DNA of 64,000 nucleotides from Mycogone perniciosa (Eukaryota; Ascomycota; Sordariomycetes; Hypocreales; Hypocreaceae), in assembly GCA_025331125.1 (NCBI GenBank), contig JAOALB010000016.1, positions 434,001 to 498,000 on the forward strand, given 5' to 3'. The translations under genes were made by a program, and so were the position numbers. Position 1 is the stretch's first letter. Each line of letters starts with the position of its first letter. Below are positions 1 through 12,215 of the stretch, piece by piece. The notes below the pieces were generated by a model, which saw nothing but the letters and a program-made list of their open reading frames with translations, had not been told where the DNA came from and made no database searches.

Positions 1-587
1 GTCCGAGACTGTGGATGCCGAAGGTAATAGCTTCATGATTTCGGCAGAGATTCCATCATGTCGACAACAAATATTGGGAATATGGTCATCAGTTAAGTTG
101 TAGTCATTCCGTATATTTTGGTCGACTGAGGGTGTGGACACCGATCCTGTAGCGGGCCTGGTCACAATTGATCACATCTATCATTTCCATTTTCCATTCC
201 GTCAGCAGCTGGTGAAGGTGTAACATACATTGTAAGCACCTATGTAAACATGTTGAGGACCTGTGTGGTATTCATGCGAAAGCACACGCAGTCCTTGGCA
301 GAGCCATGTTCCCACTATATTGCTCTGCATTTATCTTCAAATTGTCTGTTGTCCATTAATTTGATCCTTAGGGACAAACAAAGGGGACCAACATACCCCA
401 TCCTAAAAAGCCCTGTTGGTTGTGCAGCGCCAAATGTGGTTACTGATGGTGATGCGCAGGTCATAAATATCGCAAAACACAATCCCGTGGCCATTGCATG
501 CATCATCACCCCTACAAACCTCGTTGCAGTGCAGTTCCTCGTGGCTGAAGGCTGCCAAAGCCTTGAGCGAACACAGGCGTGCCCATC
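1..587. other. Left-edge intergenic stretch
   Basis: No supported gene. Short open frames here have no recognisable domain, no plausible splice partners and overlap each other on both strands. The right end probably holds the promoter and leader of the ABC transporter that begins near 588. Confidence 0.5.
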
Positions 588-3500
588 ATGATGGAAATGC
601 CCACGCAAGTCGTCTTCGATCAACCGCAGTGAGTCTGGCATTTTTGAGCCCTCCCTCAGTCACCTCCGACAAGAACTGACAAGCAGCTCAGTATCCCGTA
701 CTGGCTAGAGAATGTGGTGAAGGTGTCTCGATCGGGTTACATTCAACCCTGTCTGATCCTCTTCTCTCTTTTATGGATTTGCTTCAAATTATTCAAACTC
801 TCGCGATCCAACTCCGCTAAGCTCAAGCTTTACAAGCCGAGAGGCATTGAAGTCTACGAAATACTTGGCCAGACACTCCGAGGAGCCGCCTTTGCATCAT
901 GTATTGGTGCTTCTTGCCGTTCCTATGACCAATGGCCCAATGCATCAGTCTTGGGATATGTTTTTGTGCTGGGCATCGTCAAACTACCTGTGCGCGGACA
1001 AGGCCGACTTCTGTTGCTTCATCAGATAAACGCTGTGTCGTTGATCACCTTGACAGTGATGGTCGCAGTGGATGTGCTTCCTCTGTTGATCATAGGGACG
1101 ACATACCGACCAGAGCCCATAAGGTTGGCGGGAATTGTCTCATTATTCCTCGCTCTCTCTATCGCTGCTTTATCGCCTCGTGAGTGGATGCCTCCTAGGG
1201 AATATTCTTCCCTCCCAAATGGGCTTGAGGCAAAGCCATCGAAAGAAGATACTTGTAGTGGGTTCGACTACTGGTGTGCTTTTGGGCGAGTAAATCCTCT
1301 GATCCAAAAAGGTTGGCAGAAAGCCATCAGTATGAGTGAGCTCGAAGATCTCCCGTGGGATTGTAGCCCGGATGTTTTGCGTTCCAAACTTGCGGCTCTC
1401 CGCCAGAAGCACAAGACAACCGCCAGGGCACTGTTCATGTTATTGTGGCCAGACCTGTGCTACTCCATGGTGTTTTCAGCGTTGTTCTTTCTTGCTGAGC
1501 TCACGATCCCGTTTGGCCTCTATCACCTCCTCGAGTACCTTAGCAGACCCGAGGAGGCTGTGTTTCAACCACTTGTATGGTTGTTCGTCATGTTCGGAGG
1601 ATCAATCTTTGGGACCATCGTACAGCAGCAAGTCGCCTTCAAGTCCGGTCGAGCGACTATTAAGCTGAAAATGGCGCTCACGGCTGAACTTTACCAGCGC
1701 GCGATGGAATCCAGGGAGCTCGAAGACGATTTCCTTGGCTCTGGCTCCAAGTCATCAAATCCCCATAAGTCTTCGACGGGACAGTTAACAAACCTGATAT
1801 CGACCGATATAAAAGCCCTCATGGATGGGCGTGTCTTGATCATGATACTCTTTGGCGGGCCTGTCGGTTGTATCATTGGCGTTGCAGGTCTCTACAAGAT
1901 CGTGGGCTGGCCATGTTTCGTCGGACTCGCTGTCATGCTTCTCGGTTCTCCGGTTACCGCGTGGATAGTGAGCCATGTTGAGACTCAGCAAGAAGCGCTG
2001 AAAGACGCACAAGACTCGCGAATCTCCCTTGCTTCCGAGTATCTTCGATCGATCAAAGTCATCAAATACTTTGGCTGGGAAGACACCGTCGTGAATCTTC
2101 TGAACGAGGCCCGGACCAAGGAGCAGAAACACCTCTGGACAATATCCTTGTTGTTTACTGCTATTACCGAAACGGCATACTGCATCCCCACGATTTCGCT
2201 CTTGGCTATTTTTGGTTTATACGTTGGTGTCGGGAAACAGCCGCTCACAGCATCCGTGGCCTACACCACCATTAGCCTTCTTGGGATTGTCCGAGATAAT
2301 TTTACCATGATGGCGTCTATGGGTATGTATATTCCCAAGATGGCTATTTCTCTTGGGAGACTCGACAAGTTCTTTGCGGCTACAAATCCGATGGATGTCT
2401 ACCCTGACGGTTCTCTCCGAATTGAAAGAGCTGCGTTTCGAAGAAACAAGACTGTTGAGTTTCGACTAGAAGATGTGACCATCGACTTTGTTCACGGTGG
2501 CCTAAATGTTGTGACTGGGTTAAGCGGCAGCGGCAAGACGACACTGCTGTTGGCAATACTTGGCGAGACAATAAAGGAGGCAGGTCATGTCACGCGACCA
2601 AGGGATGTTACCTATGCCTCCCAAAGCCCCTGGCTCCAGGCTCAGTCTATCCGTGATAATATCCTATTCAACAGTTCGTATGATGCCGACAGGTACCAAT
2701 CAGTAATCGAAGCTTGTTGCCTTGACCTGGATTTGGAGGAATTGCCCGAGGGTGACAAGACAGATGTAGGAGAAAATGGGTCGGTCCTTTCGGGTAAGCT
2801 GTTTCATCCCTCGATTCTCTCCTGAGCGAAATAACTCGTTTCTAACCGTCACGGTTGTAAACAGGTGGACAGAGGGCCAGGGTTGCGTTGGCTAGAGCCT
2901 TGTACTGCAAGTCCTCATTACTTCTCTTGGACGACATCTTCTCAGCCATCGACACCAAGACTGCTGTAACTTTATGGAATCACGTTTTTTGTACTGATCT
3001 CCTCAAGGGCAGAACAGTTGTCTTGGTGACACAGTTGACTTGGCTACCCGCCGAGGCTGACCTTGCCATCGTGTTGGAGAACGGTCATGTTAAGTCAACC
3101 GAGCAGAATATCGGTATTATCCGGAAAGCTAGGACAATTCAGTCGGAAGAGGAACAGGGGGAAATCGACAACAACAACAACAACAACAACAGCAATCCAA
3201 ACCCCACCAGTAACACTGGAAACAATGGGGATAGTGAGAGTGATGCCACCGACACGGATGATAGAGATGATGATGATGAAACGGATATAGACCAAGAGGT
3301 TGCACTTACCAGCATCTCTAGTCGCCTGTCATGTAAGTCGTTGCCGCCGCTGATAGCATGTTCGCCAAGTTATTCATTTACTAAATTTGGTCACGACAGT
3401 CTTCAAATATATGCTTTACTTTGGTGGCCCAATACCCATCTTTTTGACTCTATCCACGTTGGTTCTCTATAATCTTACAGAGCTCGCGACCAACTTCTGG

Positions 3501-5346
3501 ATGTCACGCTGGGTGGACACGGCCGATCAGGATAATAGCGAGTATAGCACGGCTTTCTACTTGGGATTATACGTGGCTATTAGCCTCGGAAGCACACTTG
3601 CGGAAGGAATAGCGTTTCTATCCTTCATGCGCGGTAGCTGGGTCGCAGCGAAGCGACTTCATTCCCAATTAGTGTCGGCCGTCATGAACGTGTCGCTATC
3701 CTGGTTCAAAGAGAACCCAGTCGGACGAGTCATCAATCGTCTCTCTGGAGACATGGACAGCCTGGATCAGAATGTCGCTGAGCCTCTAACAGAATTTCTC
3801 GATCAAGTTATCAAGGCTATACTGATGCTAGGCGCCGTTACCTCCATCTTACCTGTTTTCGCCGTGCCAGCTGCTGTCTTGTCCCTTCTGGGCGCCTTAA
3901 TCGGAGAGGTGTACAGCCGCACAATAGTCTTCATCAAGCGTCTTGTCTCATCGAGCCAGTCACCCGTTCTTTCTCAGTTCTCTGAGAGCTTGGAGGGCAT
4001 GGCAGTCATCCGAGCACAGGGCGACATGCCACACGTATTTGGCGATAAGCTACATCGGTTGCTTTACGCCTCTGCCAAAGCTAGCGCCACACAGAGGGAT
4101 TGTGACCAATGGCTCAAGTTCAGGATCAATTTCCTTGCAGCTCTGATCAATGTTTCGGCAGGTTTGTTGGCTCTGTCCCATCGGGGCAGAATGTCCGCTG
4201 GCTTGGTCGGCTTCTCCCTGTCCCAGGCATCAGAAATGAGCCATGCTATCCTTCGACTAGTCTTTGAGGTGAATGAGTTGAATGTTGAAATGCAGGCCTT
4301 CCACCGAGTGGCAGAGTATTGCAAACTGGCACCGGAGGAAGAGACCGTTACAGAAAAGAGCCAAGGTTATGTTGCGACATATTCTGACGATATCGAGCGC
4401 ACTATCTCATCCGACTGGCCACAAAGCGGACGGGTTGAATTCCGTAATGTTACTGTCCGCTATAGCCCTGAAGGCCCGAATATTCTGAAAGACATAAGTC
4501 TAACATTCAACGCTGGTGAACGAGTTGCGATTGTTGGCAGAACTGGTAGTGGTAAAAGCACGGTCGGTTTACCTTTATCATTTTCAACCGTATTAAGGGA
4601 CAGTTAACTAACAAATCGGCTCATCAGCTTGTTTTATCTCTTCTTCGATTCACCCACATGGTATCTGGCACGATTCTCTACGATGGTGTGGACATCACAG
4701 CCATTCCTCGCAAGAAGTTGCGTCAAGCCGTTGCAACAATCCCTCAAGAGGCACACCTATTCCAAGGAACCATTGCCTCTAATCTCGACCCTACTGGCTC
4801 TGTGCCGGAAACTCAGCTCAAAAAAGCGCTTGATGCATGTGCATCTATCACAACGATGCAAAGTCCTAGCCATCTCTCATCTGATATGTCGAGTTCGGGA
4901 GATGATGATGTACCGAGCGCTCCAGGCGCGGCATCTGAAACCCATTTCAGAGGCAGACTTACGCTTTCTACACCAGTGAACACTGGTGGTAATAACTTCT
5001 CTCACGGTCAGCGTCAAGTCTTATCGTTGTGTCGTATTTTGGTACGCAGATCAAAACTCATGCTCCTTGACGAAGCGACCTCGAGCATGGACACTGAGAC
5101 AGATGCCTGGATACAACAAGTCCTACGAGGCGAGTTGGACGACGCGGAGAGCAAGGAGCGATGTCTCATCACCATCGCACATCGTCTGAGCACTATTGCG
5201 GATTATGATAAGGTGGTTGTGATGGTTCTGGCAAGGTCCTGGAGGTAGGTAGCCCGCGGGATCTGTGGCAGAAGAAGGGAGCATTTTATGAGATGGTGGT
5301 CCATGGTAGGGAGACGAGCATATTTGATGAGCTGCGGCAAGAGTAA
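588..5346 (+). CDS. ABCC-type (MRP-like) ABC transporter, frameshifted near the C-terminus
   Basis: Full-size ABC exporter, predicted to move organic anions, conjugates or drugs across the plasma or vacuolar membrane using ATP. Exons: 588-626 (inferred), 692-2793, 2865-3332, 3400-4562, 4628-5248. The frame upstream of 714 has no ATG. A GTGAGT donor at 627 and a CTCAG acceptor ending at 691 join it in phase to an ATG at 588, so the 5' end is provisional. Order: short N-terminal membrane region, TMD1, NBD1 (Walker A GLSGSGKTT, Q-loop region ASQSPW, signature LSGGQ formed across an intron, Walker B LLLLDD with Asp in place of the catalytic Glu, usual for ABCC NBD1), Asn-rich then Asp-rich linker, TMD2, NBD2 (GRTGSGKST, FSHGQ, LMLLDEATSSMD, H-loop IAHRLST). 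One G seems missing at about 5224-5226. The annotated frame stops at 5248, whereas the other frame continues the family ending (GSGKVLEVGSP...) to a TAA at 5344-5346. It could be a true truncation or a base-calling error. Confidence 0.88.
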
Positions 5347-5748
5347 AGTATTGATGAATGCTCATCCTCAGATAGCGCATACCCTCACCAAGCAGTGAGC
5401 CCAGGGGCATAAGCATAGAATTGTAAAGTGGGCTCCTAGTATTTATATGAGACGGGCAGAAGTGGGCAATTTCTCCACAGTCTAACTACTTATGGAATAG
5501 CACTTGGTGGCAGCCTTGACACTCCTAAAATGTGACGAAGGTGGCCTTTACCTCATCCTTCATATCTGCATTATACATACGGCCAGCTCGCCAACTCTGG
5601 ATCACCACTTCAGACTCGACGGGCCGCGAGAGAGACGAGAGGCGGAGCCGGAACTCGGCCAATTTGGAATTGGCCAATCGTTTTCTTCTTTTCAAACACT
5701 TGAAAGAGCTGGGCATTGCGAGGTGCACTCTCGCGAACACACGCCACA
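5347..5748. other. Intergenic stretch upstream of the lectin gene
   Basis: Contains the ABC transporter 3' end and the promoter of the lectin gene. No gene, RNA or repeat is recognised. Confidence 0.5.
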
Positions 5749-6888
5749 ATGCGGCTCTCCTCGCTGTCGGCCGTGCTCGCCACGGCATTTGCGTGGACTG
5801 CGGCAGCCGTGGAGGATTCGGACATCAGGAGCATAACGGTTGGTGCTATTCGGAGGATTCATACGAGAATTGTTGTGGACTAACAGCTTTTGCGCAGCTG
5901 AGGACACACACTCTGGAACAAGTCAGTCGCAAACTCGAGGAGGCGACGATTCAAAACTAACGGCTATTGCCTCTGTTGTAGCCTTACCTAGATTCCGATA
6001 TGCAAAGCAGATGGTTCGACTTTGGCGGCGACACCATCATTCGAACAGACTCGTGCGTCGTTGCCATCGACCCTTGGACAATCCCATCCAGCCAGATGCT
6101 GACCGTAGTATTATAGATACGTTCGCCTTAGTTCCGACCGCCCCTCGCAAAATGGGTGGCTCTTTTCACGGGTGCCGCTGACGGCGACGAACTGGGAGAT
6201 TGAGGTCGAGTTCAAGATTCACGGCAGGCATCAGCTTTACGGCGACGGCTTCGCCATGTGGATAACGCGACAGCGCGGCCAGCTGGGACCGGTTTTTGGT
6301 CACGCGGATAAGTTTGAGGGCTTGGGTGTCTTCATTGACACCTACAAGAACAACCGTCCTGGTGTCGTCTTCCCCTACGTCATGGCCATGTTCGGTGACG
6401 GACATACCTCGTACAACAAGGACAACGATGGCAAGGACACAGAGCTGGCGGGTTGTTCGGCCAGGGGGATCCGCAACGCAAACATCCCGACCAAGCTGCG
6501 ATTGACATACTTCCAGGACAAGAGCCTCAAGCTGGAGCTGCAGTATAGGAATGAGGGCGATTGGTCGGTGTGCTTCGAAATGGATAACCCTCCCGCAATT
6601 CCCAACATTGCCTACTTGGGTTTCAGCGCTGAGACGGGCGAGCTGAGCGACAATCACGATATCATTGCTATCCGCTCCAAGAACCTGTACAGCAGCCCTT
6701 CTTCTGCGACGAATACGAAGGCCAAGGGCCGCAGCAACGTCAACAACAACAACGTCAACAACGACGACCAGAGTGGCGGCAGCTGGACATGGTTCTTCAC
6801 CAAGGCTTTCTTGTTCTTTTTGGTGCTTGGCGGTGGATATGTGGGCTTCACTGCTTACAGGGCAAAGGCCAAGAGCCACCGGTTCTAA
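5749..6888 (+). CDS. L-type lectin cargo receptor (VIP36/ERGIC-53-like)
   Basis: Type I membrane lectin of the early secretory pathway that binds high-mannose glycans on cargo glycoproteins moving between ER and Golgi. Exons 5749-5838, 5898-5921 (24 nt), 5982-6052 and 6117-6888 give 318 residues. The protein has a hydrophobic signal peptide (about residues 1-20, ending AAAVEDSD), an L-type lectin domain (about 25-230), a short Asn/Ser-rich stalk, one transmembrane segment (about 285-305) and a short basic cytosolic tail ending SHRF. Visible lectin-fold motifs are RWFDFGGDTIIR, GDGFAMW, FIDTYKNN (Ca/sugar-binding Asp and Asn), an HTS histidine and a Gly-rich strand. The tail resembles the VIP36 group more than the KKxx-ended ERGIC-53 group. 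Two introns use weak donors (GTTGGT, GTCAGT). The joined reading frame matches the family throughout, so the splicing is probably right. Fungal relatives are Emp46/Emp47-type proteins. Confidence 0.87.
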
Positions 6889-8931
6889 AAAGCGATGGCT
6901 GTGATGCGGGCGCGCATACAAGGGGAGGGAGCCTAGGGTTGACGAACACCGACCATCCAAAAATTTCACAATGTGGACTAGCATTTTCCTTTGTTATCTC
7001 GGGACCTTGTCTGTCTGAGCATGTAGGTAGGCATTGATAGTCGAGGAGTAGGTGGGTGTGTTGATTTGGTCAAAAAGAAAAGTACATGAATGCTATCTGT
7101 GTCTGCTAGGATAGCCTTGTTCGGTGTTTGGTGGCTATTCCTTGGCACTGCTTGTCTATTCTCAGGGGAGTTTTTCTGCTATTATGGACCTAATCGTTGG
7201 CTGCGAATCTCCACCGCGAGCGTGAGGCGGAGCAGTTCCATGTCAGGAGATGGAGGACTTTGACATGATCCATTCGGAATTCAAGGAGTGCATTTCATCT
7301 CGTGCCGAGGAAAGGAGAAGGCCGGTGTGAGGTTTCCCCTGAGAGCATGCAGCATGTTGCGTGGATTCTGGGCATCTTGACCCCATATTGGCCCGTGGAG
7401 CTTCAGGGTAGTGCAGCCGGGAAACATTCACGAGCTGCCTATTGTTAGCAGCAACATGTCGACTCCTATGATGATGATACTGATAATATCGTGCCGTGTA
7501 CTCCGTACTCGTATGCTGGTTGCTCGTAGTTTTTTGGCTTTTGACTCCGAATTGCTGCCTGTCCAGACTCTGATAGCATGTTAGGGGGGAGAAACTAGAC
7601 AAGCTTGCATGTAAATCGCCATATCGGAAGGTGGCCCCTCTCTCACCAAAGCTCACATCGACTATGTATATAGAGTTCGATGGCGCAAAAAATCGTTAAA
7701 GACGGTTTAGAGATGAGGGCATACCCGTCATCGATCAATGATCCAGAGTTTGCCTCTCTTTTCCCATTCCAATGCTTGTCGCATCTCCAGAGCTGTTCAA
7801 TTGACAACAGATCCTTCAATTGAGACCCCAAACCGACATTTTCACCTACATATTTATACTGATTGCTAAGGGTGCTATTGTTATTACTTGTACCCCATAA
7901 TTGTACGATCCTCCGCGTCGTTCGCCATTCCCATTGCCGCAAGCAGACGTCTTCTGCATTGGGAACCATCTTCGATCCAATCTGCTAGCTAGTCTCGCCA
8001 AAGAAGCTCCCGCTTTCAGAGCTCCAATTCGGCACTTTATGACCCCTCACTCTACTTATTAACTTGATCATTCATCCCCATCAGTTGGATCGATCTGGCA
8101 GACAGATAATGGTCATTCCTATCACATCACATAGTATCCCCTATATTTTTTACCCGTCAATTGCCCGCTCCAATCGCTTAGGCGCTCTCCGATCAATTGC
8201 CAGCCGTTCGAGAGTATCCGAGCGCGCATGCAAGCTACGGCCACCACCTGAAGTCCGCGCAAGAGGCATAAGATTATCGCAGAAAAAAAGAAAAGAAAAC
8301 GGGACAAGAAATCAAGCTGAGGGATCCTCCAGCTTCCCACCTAGTATAACTTTATAGTAGCCTACGGTGAGCTATGACGCTCGACCTTTCTCCCGCTCCG
8401 ACCATCAGTTAGGTGCACCGTATGGCTTGAGCCACCTCCGGGATCTTTCGTCAAGTTGGCTACCCGTTGTGTGGAATGTGCTAAGAGGCTGACGGTCTTG
8501 TTTTCGTCTCTGGGCACGGAGAGAGTGCAATTGGCTAGTCTGTGTCAGTCAGCAAGCGGAAGCTGAAAAGGAAACCAGACGAAACAAGGACCTCTCTCTC
8601 TCCTCTCCATCTCATTGCGTCACCGTTCAATCGTTCAATCGCATCGAAGAATTGACAGCGAGTGTACCATCGTCCACCCTTCTATACTGCAGCGGCCTAA
8701 TCTACCGAGCCCTGGCATCTCCTACTTCGTATATACTACTACTACTACTATACTATACTATTGACTCGAGCTGCCATTATTAGTACCCGCTCCCGCATCC
8801 GCCTGCCGCCAGGTCTGCGCCACCAGCCAGCGGCCTGCACCAGCATCAGCTTCAGTACGAAGTACTCCGTACTACTATTGCTATTACCACCAAACCAGCA
8901 CCAGGCCAGAGTCAGAGGGCCTGGCGACTGT

Positions 8932-8962
<31 letters not shown>

Positions 8963-9118
8963 AGCAAACCCGGGCGGCTCCGTTTTGATTGATCGGCAAG
9001 GACGGACGCAATCGCCTCCCGCTACGGCTGCTCAAGCCGACCTTCCCCTCAATTCCAGCTCCCTTCGGGCCCTCTTGAGCGCCTCTTTTCCGAACCGTTA
9101 ACGCCGTGCCACGACCTT
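6889..9118. other. Long intergenic region and probable PKA leader
   Basis: A 2.2 kb stretch without a convincing gene. Small open frames at 7243-7969 on the minus strand lack recognisable features. The last kilobase looks like promoter and 5' leader of the kinase gene: a CT-rich tract at 8591-8609, TAC triplet runs near 8737-8757, a copy of the dispersed TACTCCGTA motif at 8854-8873, and five GAGCCT units. Long leaders are common for fungal signalling genes. Confidence 0.5.
8933..8962. repeat. GAGCCT hexanucleotide tandem repeat (5 units)
   Basis: Five perfect uninterrupted copies of GAGCCT lie about 160 bp upstream of the PKA catalytic subunit start codon, in the likely 5' leader. Such repeats vary in copy number between strains. 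Confidence 0.9.
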
Positions 9119-10982
9119 ATGCCTTCCCTCGGCGGATTCCTCAAGAAGAAGCGGACAAAAGAGGGCAGCTCTGACCCCTCTGTGTCTACGACAAGCAACA
9201 TCAACCACACCCCCACCAGCCCCGTTGCGCCGCCAGCCAACAGGTCTTTCGAGTCGCCGTCGTTTCAGCAGCCGCGATCGCTGCCTGTGCCGGGGGGCTC
9301 TACAGCTTCGCCCGGTTCAATCTCGCCGTCCGCGCCTGCGTCCACGCCAAATCCCGTCGAGCAGCAATACAAGGTGGCAACCGGAACGACGACGACCTCG
9401 ACTATCGCCACGAGCCCGTTTGAGCACGAACAGCAGCCGCCACTGAACATGAACCCCGTCAACATACAGGGCCCCTCTTCCTACGCGACGCCGGCGTCCA
9501 TGGCCCACGACTCGCAGAACCTCCCTACTATCAGCAACCTAATCAATTCTCCCCAGAATGACGGCTCAGCCAACACCTACTCCTCCTCGCCGTATGCAGC
9601 CGCTTCGCTAGGCTCCCAGATGTCCCACGCGACCAATCCGACAGGCGACCCTGCTGCCGCAGCCCATTTGCAACAGCAACAGCTACATCAGCACCACCCC
9701 GTGCCGACAATGCAACAACCACAACAGACCGATCTGCAGCATCAACAGCCGCCGCACCCTCCGCATCATGTGCACCATCAACAGCAGCTCTCTGAATCTC
9801 AGCCCCGCGTCACCAAGGGCAAGTACTCGTTGGCCGACTTCGAGATCTTGAGGACGCTCGGCACTGGTAGCTTCGGGCGAGTCCACCTGGTCCAATCGAA
9901 GCACAACCAACGTTTCTATGCTGTCAAGGTGCTCAAAAAGGCTCAGGTGGTCAAGATGAAGCAGGTGGAGCATACCAACGACGAGCGCCGCATGTTGAGT
10001 GATGTCAAGCACCCGTTCCTGATTACCCTCTGGGGAACCTTCCAGGACTGGAAGAACCTTTACATGGTCATGGACTTTGTCGAGGGTGGCGAGCTCTTTT
10101 CGCTGCTGAGAAAGTCAGGGGTAAGTTTCATGTTGTTTTGGCACAGCTTCCATGGCGTACGTAGGCACTCTGGCTTACTTGATTTGATTCCGAATGTAGC
10201 GATTTCCGAACCCCGTTGCCAAGTTTTACGCTGCCGAGGCCACATTGGCATTGGAATACCTACACTCCAAAAATATCATATACCGTGATCTGAAACCTGA
10301 GAACCTGCTGCTGGACCGGCATGGCCATCTTAAAATCACTGATTTTGGCTTCGCCAAGCGGGTGCCTGACAAGACCTGGACCCTTTGCGGCACTCCAGAC
10401 TACCTCGCCCCCGAGGTGGTTTCTAACAAAGGCTACAACAAGTCCGTTGACTGGTGAGTGTGCCATTTGATGAGCCGGAGATGCCGAGCTGTACAATTGA
10501 CTGGTCAATGCCTAGGTGGTCTCTCGGCATCCTGATATACGAAATGCTCTGCGGTTACACACCATTCTGGGATAGCGGTTCGCCAATGCGCATATACGAA
10601 AACATCCTCAAAGGGAAAGTCAAGTATCCTGCCTACATAAATCCAGATGCCCAAAATTTACTGGAGCGTCTGATCACGGCAGACCTGACCAAGAGATTGG
10701 GGAACCTGTTTGGAGGATCACAAGATGTCAAGAACCACCCGTGGTTCGCAGAAGTGACATGGGACAGATTAGCACGCAAAGACATTGACGCGCCCTACAC
10801 GCCTCCGGTCAAGGCCGGGTCGGGAGACGCAAGCCAATTTGACCGATATCCTGAAGATCCCGAAAAGTACGGAGGTCCGGGCGGACCTGACGAGTGAGTC
10901 TTGACCTGTAAAATTGCCGGGTAATGGTGTTGTGGGAATTAACCTGTGCCTTAGATACGGACACCTGTTTACGGAGTTTTGA
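9119..10982 (+). CDS. cAMP-dependent protein kinase catalytic subunit (AGC kinase)
   Basis: Catalytic subunit of PKA, which phosphorylates Ser/Thr targets when cAMP releases the regulatory subunit. In filamentous fungi it controls growth, development and host infection structures. Exons 9119-10120, 10200-10453, 10516-10893 and 10955-10982 give 553 residues. A long Gln/Pro/Ser-rich N-terminal extension (about 1-235) precedes the kinase domain: glycine loop GTGSFGRV at 248-255, ATP-binding Lys270, catalytic Asp364 in YRDLKPEN, Asp382 in DFGFA, and activation-loop Thr395 in TWTLCGTPDY followed by APE. Without the last intron the frame ends at 10897 after GGPDE. Splicing GTGAGT at 10894 to the acceptor at 10954 adds YGHLFTEF, which supplies the C-terminal FxxF hydrophobic motif expected of PKA, so I take the four-exon model. 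It resembles the major fungal isoform (CpkA/PkaC1), but a second isoform cannot be excluded from this window. Confidence 0.94.
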
Positions 10983-12215
10983 GAATGTGTATATGAAGCT
11001 TTGGAACGCGAAAAAGGATGATGATGCTCGAGAAGACGAGTCTTTGAGATGGGCGCAAGAGAGACGTGGGTCATTGATGCATTATTCCGTTGCGTCTTTG
11101 TGATGGTTCGGTATGCGGCTTCCTGGGGTTGGTCATGGGCTTGGCTGTGGTTCAACTGGGAAAAAGCAGAAAAAGGGAGTTCCTCTTGTGCGGTAGCGAA
11201 CGATACGAAACACCTATACTATAACCAGCCTTCGGAGCCATGATTCGTGTGCGGTTGAGAGCCCAATGGCGCCGACAACAATGTATTTTTATGATGTCTG
11301 AGTTGGGTGATGGTTTGTCTCAGGATTGATTACTTGTTATGGTCATGAAGGTTACATCGTGGCGTTGAAGCTGGACATTGACACAGAGGTACTCCGTACT
11401 TTGTAGATAGGTCCGTACGGAGTACTCCGTACTAGTAGTAGTAATGTTACTATTACATCCTTACCGAGGTAAAATGGAGGAGATGCGCTCTGCTGGCAGA
11501 TGCCCAAGTTCTGTGGAAATTGCAGGGAAGCAATACAATAGAGCACTCGTACGGCGTACTCCGTACTTCGTACTCCTCCAAGCTTGTCGAGTCGAGTCCC
11601 TCAGGAACCGCTATCAGCAGGCCAAGCTTCGGCCAGGACTATCCAGGATGGAGGCTGGGCATTGGTCTGGAACGGGCAAGACAGGGCTCTTCAGTGGGCG
11701 TCTTAGGCGCTATGGGGGGGGCGCTGGACGCGCTGTGACTCGCTCGATTTCAGAGGGACAAGCCAACATAAGCTTTCCCAGGCCAGCCATTAATGCGGGA
11801 CGAACCCCCACTGGCTTACCGCAGTTGGTATCAGCGGTCTGGGCCAGGTCCATTATCCCGAGCCTCTATCCCCGATTTGGGGCTTACTGATTACTACTAA
11901 TACTCCGTACTGCTGCTCAAACTCGTGAGGCTGGGAGGTGTCGATTTTTGGACTGTGTTTCCCCGGTGTTCCGTGGATTTTCTGGGGAGATTAGGTTTAT
12001 TGATCTGTAAAGCTCACCGAGGATTGGATTGGATGAGTTTGCGGAGTACTCGGACTGGAGAGGCGAGGCACATTAAGTACGGGTAGCTCTGCTCTGAAAA
12101 TACATATATGTATCGATTTCGTTGGAGGCCTCATCACTGACAGAGAGTCGATCAGAACAGTAGCTCAGCAGAGACTTGGCATACACAGAGGAGAGCTTCC
12201 CTTTGGACGCCAAAA
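10983..12215. other. Intergenic stretch with clustered TACTCCGTA motifs
   Basis: No gene supported in 1.2 kb between the PKA gene and the CorA-like gene. It is rich in the palindromic TACGGAGTACTCCGTA-type motif, with copies near 11390-11400, 11415-11432, 11549-11575 and 11900-11910. Open frames at 11444-11890 have no recognisable features. Confidence 0.55.
11415..11432. repeat. Perfect 18-bp palindrome, best copy of the dispersed TACTCCGTA motif
   Basis: GTACGGAGTACTCCGTAC is its own reverse complement. Shorter or imperfect versions (TACTCCGTA, TACGGAGTA, ACTTCGTAC) recur in intergenic DNA across the window, for example near 8860, 11395, 11560, 20084, 38990, 39070, 43830, 58790, 59360 and 63304. 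None is noted inside the coding exons described here. Confidence 0.8.

Noticed and set aside
250..679. Overlapping short open frames at the left edge
   Set aside because: No domain, no conserved composition, frames overlap on both strands; likely non-coding except for the proposed first ABC exon at 588.
6166..6984. 272-codon open frame antisense to the lectin gene
   Set aside because: Mirror of a GC-rich real exon; Val/Asp-rich artefactual composition and no start context.
7243..7969. Two minus-strand open frames between the lectin and kinase genes
   Set aside because: No recognisable motif and no coherent exon pairing.
11444..11890. 148-codon plus-strand open frame
   Set aside because: Lies in motif-rich intergenic DNA, Arg/Ser-rich with no domain.
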